Source: Bovifimicola sp964595785 (lineage in GTDB: Bacteria > Bacillota > Clostridia > Lachnospirales > Lachnospiraceae). From it: DNA of 20,369 bases. The stretch is from assembly GCA_964595785.1 (NCBI GenBank), contig CAZQRO010000034.1, positions 1 through 20,369 on the forward strand. The letters are read 5' to 3'. Made by a program: the position numbers and the translations under genes. Under the pieces are notes generated by a model that made no database searches, had not been told where the DNA came from, and saw only the letters and a program-made list of their open reading frames with translations. Below, in pieces: positions 15,337-20,369 of this stretch; position 1 is the first letter of the stretch, and each line of letters begins with the position of its first letter.

Positions 15337-16046
15337 TTAAGTAGTAATAAATGTATTATATCCAGCTCTTCGCAATCTGTCTTCCATTCTTACAGCATTA
15401 TCTAAAACAGCAAATGCACCTGACTGAACTTTATATAATCCATCCTGCATAACAATAAAAGCTGGATATCCTTCATCCTTTAGTTCATTAAGAAGTTCAT
15501 CTGCATATTTTTTATCTCTGTAGGCTCCAACCTGTACTCTGTACAATTTCCTTGTATTTCCGGTACTCTGATTATTACTGTTCATATTACCATTCATATT
15601 GCTGTTCTGATTGCTATTCATATTGCTGTTTGTACTTCCTGAATTATTATATATATTACAACCGGCACCTATTGTTTCAATTATTCCCTCAGCAATTGCA
15701 TATGCAATCTCATTGAATTGATATTTCTTGCCATTTCAGCCTTAATACCTTCATCATTATATACAAGTGTCTCTATACCTTTTGTTGTATTTGGTGTGTT
15801 ATAAGCATTTCTGTGAAGTGATACAAAAAAATCTGCATTTGAATTATTTGCGATTACAGCTTTCTCATATGGTGTATTATATACATCGGTTGTTCTTGTG
15901 TATTCTACATTTACACAATTATCCTGCAATATTTTTCCGATTGCCATAACAAGTTTTAATGTGTCATCTTTTTCCTTTCTGCCATTATATGTTGCACCAA
16001 AATCCTCTCCGCCATGTCCGGCATCAAGTATAACTGTATATGCCAT
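15337..16046 (-). pseudogene. N-acetylmuramoyl-L-alanine amidase with SPOR domain, broken by internal deletion
   Basis: The intact family cleaves the amide bond between muramic acid and the peptide stem in peptidoglycan. The N-terminal frame (ATG 16046, AGAGGG SD) reads Amidase_3: MAYTVILDAGHGGEDFGA with the first zinc His, RKEKDDTLKL, and FFVSLHRNA with the second zinc His. After EMARNINS (near 15716) it shifts into a short wrong tail and a stop. A different frame resumes at once with NEIAYAIAEGIIETIG, the normal end of the domain, then an Asn-rich linker and a full SPOR domain (KLYRVQVGAYRDKKYADELL to AGYNTFITT). The missing part, roughly 65 codons by family length, contains the catalytic Glu (usually VEVGF). 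Probably inactive; an assembly error is the alternative. Confidence 0.85.
15578..15640. repeat. Asn/Ser/Met-rich low-complexity linker repeats
   Basis: Imperfect tandem units of 9-12 bases (minus strand AACAGCAATATGAAT-like) encode alternating NMNSN and NSNMNG motifs between the amidase and SPOR parts of the broken gene. Such linkers are prone to slippage. Confidence 0.55.
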
Positions 16047-16076
16047 TTATACCCTCTTCTATATACATTTTTTATT

Positions 16077-16106
16077 ATTCTATTCAGATAATTTGTAATG
16101 TCTCAA
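16077..16106 (-). promoter_or_regulatory. Candidate promoter of the amidase gene
   Basis: Minus strand -35 TTGAGA (16106-16101), 18-base spacer, -10 TAGAAT (16082-16077). It lies 31 bases upstream of the amidase ATG and diverges from the lgt-like gene. Each box matches consensus at 5 of 6 positions, so the broken gene still has a plausible promoter. Confidence 0.5.
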
Positions 16107-16148
16107 TATATTTGAAAATCCCATAGTGCAACTTTTTTATTTATATGG

Positions 16149-16154
16149 TAAAAT
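16149..16154 (+). promoter_or_regulatory. Candidate -10 box of the lgt-like gene
   Basis: TAAAAT preceded by TATGG, a partial extended -10. No convincing -35 is found 17 bases upstream (TGCAAC). It lies 38 bases before the chosen ATG and inside the longer open frame that begins at 16145, which supports the downstream start. Confidence 0.35.
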
Positions 16155-16192
16155 GTTTTTTGAATTATTTTTTTACGAAAGGAAATAAAATT

Positions 16193-17002
16193 ATGCATCC
16201 AATATTATACCTTGGTCCCATTGAACTTCCCACCTATGGAACTGTTATTTTTATAGGAATTATAATCGGGGTATTAATCGCCCTGTTTACTTCAAAAAAA
16301 TATAATATAGAAAAGACAGATATAACTCTTTCCACCATTTTAGCCTGTGTAGGCATGATAGTTGGAGCAAAGGTTCTTTATATTATAACCATCATTCCTG
16401 AAATTGTTCAGAACTTTTCTTTTGTTAAAACACATGTTTTTGAAACTATTTCATATGCCTTTGGAGGTTATGTATTCTATGGCGGTTTAATCGGAGCAGT
16501 GTTTGGTTATTGGTTTTACTGCAGATGGTTTAAAATTGATTTCGGATCAATGATTAATATTATAGCACCTGTAATTCCTCTTGTTCATGCATTTGGAAGA
16601 ATCGGCTGCTTTATGGGCGGCTGTTGTTATGGAATTGAATATCACGGAAGATTTGCGGTACATTTTCCTGAAAATGAATTTGTCAGTGAACTTAACAATG
16701 TTTCAAGATTTCCTGTCCAGCTTTTAGAGTCAGGAATTAACTTCCTGTTATTCTTAGTATTGATGTTTTTTGCCCGAAAAGTCAGAAAGAAAGGGAGCAT
16801 ACTTGGCATATACCTTATGTGTTATGCCGGGATTCGATTCTCATTAGAATTCCTAAGAGGTGATGTCGAACGTGGTATTTTGTTTGGTGTATCCACATCT
16901 CAATGGATAAGTCTTTTACTTCTGCCAATAGGTCTTTATCTCATTCTGCGCAAGGAAAGAAATCAGTCAGATAGAAACACTGCTGATAATAACTCCATTT
17001 GA
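16193..17002 (+). CDS. lgt: Prolipoprotein diacylglyceryl transferase family protein (Lgt-like)
   Basis: Lgt moves diacylglycerol from phosphatidylglycerol to the lipobox cysteine of prelipoproteins in the membrane. 269 residues, about seven hydrophobic spans. Family features: IELPTYGTVIFIGIIIG, GGYVFYGGLIGA (88-100 region) and the signature HAFGRIGCFMGGCCYG with Arg136. Two points differ from E. coli Lgt: the histidine of FHGGLIG (His103) is Tyr, and the signature has GCCYG where E. coli has NGELWG. It is therefore a clostridial subtype whose activity is less certain. I start at ATG 16193 (AAAGGA SD, 9-base spacing); the frame is open back to 16145 without an SD. Only clear plus-strand gene here, between two broken minus-strand genes. 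Confidence 0.85.
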   Translation: MHPILYLGPIELPTYGTVIFIGIIIGVLIALFTSKKYNIEKTDITLSTILACVGMIVGAKVLYIITIIPEIVQNFSFVKTHVFETISYAFGGYVFYGGLIGAVFGYWFYCRWFKIDFGSMINIIAPVIPLVHAFGRIGCFMGGCCYGIEYHGRFAVHFPENEFVSELNNVSRFPVQLLESGINFLLFLVLMFFARKVRKKGSILGIYLMCYAGIRFSLEFLRGDVERGILFGVSTSQWISLLLLPIGLYLILRKERNQSDRNTADNNSI

Positions 17003-17037
17003 TACCAACATCAGCATAATATGATTTCTTTTAAAAA

Positions 17038-17076
17038 ATACCGGTATGATTAAAATCTCATACCGGTATTTTTTTA
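17038..17076 (+). terminator. Intrinsic terminator after lgt, possibly bidirectional
   Basis: ATACCGGTATGA (17038-17049) and TCATACCGGTAT (17058-17069) form a perfect 12-bp stem with an 8-base loop, followed by a run of seven or more T. The left side carries a run of six A, so it could also stop transcription coming from the lipoprotein gene on the other strand. Confidence 0.9.
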
Positions 17077-17123
17077 ACATCTGAATTGTATACATAATTA
17101 ATTTCGCAAAATTATTTATAGAA

Positions 17124-17465
17124 TTACTGTCCTGCTGTTGAACTGTTTACATTAGAGTTGTTTCTGGTTGAATTATTATTTCCGTCAATATCATTTGCGA
17201 TATCATCTAAGCCTCGTTCTACATCATCACCTATATTATCAACAATTCCATCTGATGTGTTTTTCTTATTTGTATCTGCTGCATTAGTCGAACCGTTATT
17301 TACACTCTCATTTTAAGATGTTGATTCTTTTCCTGCATTACCTGTTGTTTTAGACGAATTGTCATTGTTATCTGTACCACAAGCTGTCGCCATTAACATA
17401 TATGTGGCAACTATCATTGCAATAAGTAATATTTTTCTCTGTTTTTTGTGTTCACATTTTTTCAT
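17124..17465 (-). pseudogene. Small lipoprotein gene interrupted by an in-frame stop
   Basis: The ATG at 17465 has a perfect GGAGG SD, 8 bases away. The frame gives a basic start (MKKCEHKKQRK), a hydrophobic core (ILLIAMIVATYMLM) and a lipobox-like ATAC with Cys29, then a Thr/Asn/Ser-rich stretch. Codon 51 is TAA (17315-17313), and the same frame continues another 62 codons without interruption to TAA at 17124, through GIVDNIGDDVERGLDDIAND and an Asn/Ser-rich tail. One base change thus separates it from a 113-residue lipoprotein. Function unknown. The truncated 50-residue product could still be exported. Confidence 0.75.
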
Positions 17466-17573
17466 TAAATAAGCCTCCTAAGATTATATTATAAGAGATA
17501 AAGCCCATCATATCTCTCTAATAATATAACCATTTAGAAGACTTATTATAATTATTTAATATGGAAATTAATG

Positions 17574-18329
17574 TTAATCAATGACATCACTCATGTCATA
17601 AAATCCGGCTGGTTTACCAGCAAGGAATTTTGCAGCTTCTAATGCACCTTTTGCAAACACGCCTTTAGAATATGCCCTGTGTGTTATCTGAATAACTTCA
17701 TCAGGTCCTGCAAAAATAACATCATGGTCACCAACAATTGTACCTCCGCGAACTGCTGAAATACCTATTTCTTTCTTGCTTCTTTTTTCTCTGGTATTAC
17801 TTCTGTCATAAACATATTTATATTCACAGTCTAACTGTTCATTAATCGTATCAGCTAACATAAGTGCTGTTCCACTCGGTGCATCAACTTTCTGATTATG
17901 ATGTTTCTCGATAATTTCAATGTCATATCCTGCATCAGACAATAATTTTGACACATCTTTTAACATTTTCATTACTGTGTTAATACCAAGAGACATATTT
18001 CCTGATTTAAGTACAGGTATTTCTTTACTCAAATCATGAGCGGCAAAAATCTGTTCTTCTGACAGACCTGTTGAACACAATACCAATGGTAATTTTTGTT
18101 CTCTGCAATACTTTAATAAAGAATCAACGGCTTTTGATGACGAAAAATCTATTACAACATCTGCATTAACATTACATTCCTCTATATTTTTAAAAACAGG
18201 ATAAGTATTTGATATACCATCGAAAATATCTATTCCGGCAACAATTTCCGAATCATTATCTTCTTCCACAAGATGTGTGATAACCTGACCCATTTTGCCA
18301 TTACATCCGTGCATTATTATTTTTGTCAT
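17574..18329 (-). CDS. dapB: 4-hydroxy-tetrahydrodipicolinate reductase
   Basis: Second dedicated step to diaminopimelate and lysine; NAD(P)H-dependent reduction of the DapA product. 251 residues. N-terminal Rossmann fold with IIMHGCNGKMGQVI (Gly-rich loop, residues 4-17) and VIDFSSSKAV, then CSTGL, and the substrate-binding signature EKHHNQKVDAPSGTALMLAD with the catalytic His pair and Lys; ends AKFLAGKPAGFYDMSDVI, typical. ATG follows a GAGAGGA SD. It lies 66 bases after dapA with no terminator between, so it should be under the same lysine control. I see no strong terminator downstream. Confidence 0.97.
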   Translation of the reverse strand: MTKIIMHGCNGKMGQVITHLVEEDNDSEIVAGIDIFDGISNTYPVFKNIEECNVNADVVIDFSSSKAVDSLLKYCREQKLPLVLCSTGLSEEQIFAAHDLSKEIPVLKSGNMSLGINTVMKMLKDVSKLLSDAGYDIEIIEKHHNQKVDAPSGTALMLADTINEQLDCEYKYVYDRSNTREKRSKKEIGISAVRGGTIVGDHDVIFAGPDEVIQITHRAYSKGVFAKGALEAAKFLAGKPAGFYDMSDVID

Positions 18330-18395
18330 ATTAACAAACTTCCTCTCTCCTAACCGTATATTACGATTGTCATTTAGTATAAATATAATGTGCAG

Positions 18396-19295
18396 TTATT
18401 GCACTTCTATTCCATATGAAATCATGGCTTCTTTTAATATTTTCTGATGCGCATCTTCCATAACTGTAAGTGGTCTTCTAAGAGGTCCTACATTAAAGCC
18501 CATCATATTCATTGCTGCTTTAACAGGTATAGGATTAACTTCACAGAATAATCCGTCTATTACATCAAGCGCTTCTAATTGTAATGCAAGACTTTCATAA
18601 ACATTTCCTTCGAGATATTCTGCTACAATATTATGTGTCTTTTCAGGTGCGATATTCGAAAGAACAGATATAACACCTTTTCCGCCTAATGATAGTACAG
18701 GCACTATCTGATCATCATTTCCTGAATAAATATCAAATTCTAAATTATTCTCATTAATAAGTTTTGCAAGTTTTGCAACCTGTGAAATATTGCCACTGGC
18801 TTCTTTAACAGCAACCACATTTTTAGCTTTTTCAGCAATTTTAACGACTGTCTCAGGTAAAATATTACATCCTGTACGACTTGGTACATTATATAAAATT
18901 ATTGGTACATTAACACTGTTAGCAACTGCTGTAAAATGTTCAATTAATCCGTTTTGTGTTGCTTTATTGTAATAAGGTGTAACTAATAAAAGTCCGTCAA
19001 CTCCATATTTTTGAGCTTCTGTTGAAAGATATATAGCTGTTTCCGTTGAATTTGAACCTGTTCCTGCCACAACAGGTATTCTTTTTGCTGTTTTATCAAC
19101 TGCATATTTAATACAGGCCAAATGTTCTTCATGAGATAATGTTGAAGACTCCCCGGTTGTTCCACAAATAATAATTGCATCTGTCTTACGTGCAATTTGA
19201 TATTCAATTATTTCTCCAAGTTTTTCAAAATTTACACTTCCAGTTTCATTCATTGGTGTAACGATTGCGACACCTGCACCAGTAAATATTGACAT
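18396..19295 (-). CDS. dapA: 4-hydroxy-tetrahydrodipicolinate synthase
   Basis: Condenses pyruvate and aspartate semialdehyde, the first committed step of the diaminopimelate/lysine branch. 299 residues as a TIM barrel. Schiff-base Lys164 (VAVKEASGN), proton-relay residues Thr47 (CGTTGES), Tyr109 (TPYYNK) and Tyr135 (LYNVPSRTG), and Arg140 are all present. I start at ATG 19295 (MSIFTGAGVAIVTP), with GGGTGAT upstream; an in-frame ATG at 19316 has no SD and coincides with a predicted transcription start. The lysine riboswitch lies about 280 bases upstream, with a second possible promoter in between. Confidence 0.97.
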   Translation of the reverse strand: MSIFTGAGVAIVTPMNETGSVNFEKLGEIIEYQIARKTDAIIICGTTGESSTLSHEEHLACIKYAVDKTAKRIPVVAGTGSNSTETAIYLSTEAQKYGVDGLLLVTPYYNKATQNGLIEHFTAVANSVNVPIILYNVPSRTGCNILPETVVKIAEKAKNVVAVKEASGNISQVAKLAKLINENNLEFDIYSGNDDQIVPVLSLGGKGVISVLSNIAPEKTHNIVAEYLEGNVYESLALQLEALDVIDGLFCEVNPIPVKAAMNMMGFNVGPLRRPLTVMEDAHQKILKEAMISYGIEVQ

Positions 19296-19322
19296 ATAAT
19301 CACCCGTGTTCCACATTTGTAT

Positions 19323-19351
19323 ATAATATACATTACTTTCTTAAATGTGAA
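19323..19351 (-). promoter_or_regulatory. Candidate second promoter of dapA, downstream of the lysine riboswitch
   Basis: Minus strand -35 TTCACA (19351-19346), 17-base spacer, -10 TATTAT (19328-19323), each 5 of 6 to consensus. The -10 lies in a GTATAT-A-ATATAC palindrome (19319-19331). Transcription from here would begin near 19316 and would not pass through the riboswitch. Confidence 0.45.
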
Positions 19352-19380
19352 AATGCCCATGAGTTTGAAAGAATCGGGCC

Positions 19381-19479
19381 TCACTTATCCTTTTTATTTT
19401 TTTCATTCAAACTTTGTAACAGTACAACAATAAGTACAGCAATAATTTCTCTATAAACTGCTGCTAAACCTTTATCCAT
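19381..19479 (-). CDS. Possible 32-residue membrane peptide between L-box and dapA
   Basis: ATG 19479 to TGA 19381. The product MDKGLAAVYREIIAVLIVVL continues LQSLNEKNKKDK: one hydrophobic segment and a strongly basic tail, more protein-like than chance. There is no good SD. Its stop is followed directly by a weak hairpin, GCCCGA with TCATGGGC (19379-19355). It may be a leader or small membrane peptide under lysine control, or no gene at all. Confidence 0.3.
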   Translation of the reverse strand: MDKGLAAVYREIIAVLIVVLLQSLNEKNKKDK

Positions 19480-19512
19480 AGTCGGTTATGTGACAAGCTA
19501 TTTCCATAAAAT

Positions 19513-19543
19513 GAATAAAGAGCTGACCATAATGGTCAGCTCT
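19513..19543 (-). terminator. Intrinsic terminator of the lysine riboswitch
   Basis: AGAGCTGACCA (19543-19533) and TGGTCAGCTCT (19529-19519) form a perfect 11-bp stem with a 3-base loop on the minus strand, followed by TTTATT. The T-run is short but the stem is strong and sits 28 bases after the aptamer. Confidence 0.85.
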
Positions 19544-19570
19544 GTTAGTCGATATGATATTCATACGTCT

Positions 19571-19735
19571 GTAGCTCACCATCTTAACTAAGATGACAGT
19601 CATATGATTCTTAACCATATGCCCAAGAAATATCCGTTCAGGACAGATACTCTTTCGGCGTAGCACCCTTTTTTCTGACTTCACACATGCCTGACACATC
19701 CATCAGAATACTTATATGATACGCAACCTCTACTC
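19571..19735 (-). ncRNA. Lysine riboswitch (L-box)
   Basis: RNA strand blocks in the L-box order: GTAGAGGTTGCG, ATAAGTATTC, AAAAAGGGTGCTACGCCGAAAG, a CTGTCC-TGAAC-GGATAT-like arm, CTTGGGCATATGG with its partner TCATATGACTG, ATCTTAGTTAAGAT and finally GGTGAGCTAC, whose CTAC closes P1 with GTAG. The length of about 165 bases, the GCCGAAAG core and its place upstream of dapA-dapB make the call secure. High lysine should favour the downstream terminator. Confidence 0.92.
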
Positions 19736-19759
19736 AATAAGTAAAACTTATTTATAAAA

Positions 19760-19788
19760 ATAATATCACTATATATATTTATTGTCAA
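19760..19788 (-). promoter_or_regulatory. Sigma-A-type promoter of the lysine riboswitch
   Basis: Minus strand -35 TTGACA, perfect (19788-19783), 17-base spacer, -10 TATTAT (19765-19760). The -35 overlaps the TGA stop of the adenosyltransferase gene, so the two transcription units abut. Predicted start near 19753, before the first L-box helix. Confidence 0.85.
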
Positions 19789-20270
19789 CGCAAAGTTTCA
19801 ATATTTGAAACACTGTTAACGTAATTAATTAACTTATCAGGCATAACTCTTCCAGTCATAATAATTGTTGTCTCTTCTGATTTAGAATCAAGTATAGGAT
19901 ATAATTCCTCACACTCAATAATGCCTTCGTCAACTAATCCAAGAACTTCATCTAATATAAGGACATCACACTCACCTGTGACTAATACCTTTTTGGCATA
20001 ATTTAAACCATTTCTCATATTAGTTACTTCTTCTTTTTTTTTCTCATCAGATAATTCATTAAAACATATTTCCATTTTCTCAAAACGAAAAAGTTTTATC
20101 TCAGGCTCAAGTCTTTGGAAAAATTTGCTCTCATTATCGTTTTTCTCTTTCATAAACTGAACAACGATAACCTGATTACCATCTATTGCGCTTAGTATCC
20201 CCTTTCCTATGGCAGCTGAAGATTTCCCCTCTCCATTACCACAAAAAACCTGTACATATCCTTTTCCCAT
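19785..20270 (-). CDS. cobO: Cob(I)alamin adenosyltransferase, CobA/CobO (BtuR) type
   Basis: Transfers adenosyl from ATP to cob(I)alamin or cobyrinate diamide to make the coenzyme form of B12. 161 residues, a little short for the family (about 170-200). Starts MGKGYVQVFCGNGEGKSSAA, with the P-loop GNGEGKSS, then VIVVQFMKEKND, the Walker-B-like LILDEVLGLVDEG, and TGRVMPDKLINYVNSVSNIE, the family's usual TGR...P..L ending. The ATG is about 11 bases after GAGG. It stands alone, between its own probable promoter and that of the lysine riboswitch. It suits an organism with a B12-dependent MetH, although methionine synthase uses methyl- and not adenosylcobalamin. Confidence 0.9.
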   Translation of the reverse strand: MGKGYVQVFCGNGEGKSSAAIGKGILSAIDGNQVIVVQFMKEKNDNESKFFQRLEPEIKLFRFEKMEICFNELSDEKKKEEVTNMRNGLNYAKKVLVTGECDVLILDEVLGLVDEGIIECEELYPILDSKSEETTIIMTGRVMPDKLINYVNSVSNIETLR

Positions 20271-20308
20271 GATTCATTATACCTCATTTTCCTAATCGAT
20301 TTCAGTAT

Positions 20309-20337
20309 AACATAGCATATATTCCCAAAATTTGCAA
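20309..20337 (-). promoter_or_regulatory. Candidate promoter of the adenosyltransferase gene
   Basis: Minus strand -35 TTGCAA (20337-20332), 17-base spacer, TGC-TATGTT extended -10 (20314-20309). Both boxes are only 4 of 6 to consensus. Predicted start near 20302, giving a leader of about 30 bases, too short for a cobalamin riboswitch. Confidence 0.4.
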
Positions 20338-20369
20338 CTATAAGCCTGCTTGAGCAGATGCGAAAGGTA

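Noticed and set aside
18983..19207. 74-codon minus-strand frame inside dapA
   Set aside because: A shifted-frame shadow of dapA, which has all catalytic residues in the main frame.
19472..19699. 75-codon minus-strand open frame
   Set aside because: It is a translation through the lysine riboswitch and its terminator; there is no SD and the RNA explains the sequence.
20271..20369. Cobalamin riboswitch or end of an RNA gene at the right edge
   Set aside because: No B12-box. GGCTTATAG near the edge recalls the end of RNase P RNA, but the adjacent conserved ACAGAA is missing and the sequence is cut off.

Overview
The window is AT-rich and tightly packed, with almost every gene on the minus strand. 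It reads as a chromosomal segment of a spore-forming Clostridia bacterium, most likely Lachnospiraceae. The support is a short clostridial-type ThiC, a GerW/DUF2953 sporulation pair, TTG starts behind strong GGAGG Shine-Dalgarno (SD) sites, Lachnospiraceae-style LigA and conserved unknown proteins, and TPP and lysine riboswitches with intrinsic terminators. I see no tRNA, rRNA, CRISPR array or insertion sequence.

Right to left (the direction of transcription): a cob(I)alamin adenosyltransferase gene (19785-20270); a lysine riboswitch with its own sigma-A-type promoter and terminator (19519-19788), then dapA and dapB (lysine/diaminopimelate pathway); a lipoprotein gene broken by one stop codon (17124-17465); the only clear plus-strand gene, an Lgt-like membrane enzyme (16193-17002); a cell-wall amidase/SPOR gene broken by an internal deletion (15337-16046); a promoter, TPP riboswitch and terminator (15164-15332) driving thiM, thiE and a HAD phosphatase; thiC behind an unassigned, strongly structured leader; a tight run of two unknown proteins, a DUF2953 protein, GerW and a 45-residue membrane protein that ends in a terminator; then a methionine/C1 cluster of metF, a free-standing MetH activation protein and a short metH, followed by rluF, ligA and metA.

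Functional links: MetF supplies methyl-tetrahydrofolate, the split MetH system makes methionine using cobalamin, and MetA starts homoserine activation (residues predict acetyl-CoA as donor). The adenosyltransferase at the far end acts on the same cofactor family. ThiC makes the pyrimidine and ThiM salvages the thiazole; ThiE couples them, and the HAD enzyme may dephosphorylate thiamine phosphate.

The points most worth a second look are: the thiC leader, which can form a pseudoknot or a competing hairpin; a LigA lacking several residues needed in E. coli LigA; a 32-codon ORF and second promoter between the lysine riboswitch and dapA; a 45-residue membrane protein whose ribosome binding site lies inside a 10-bp inverted repeat; and two decayed envelope genes flanking a divergent Lgt-like gene. 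Positions 1-126, downstream of metA, hold no gene or clear terminator that I can support. All calls come from reading the sequence and remembered family motifs; no database search was run.
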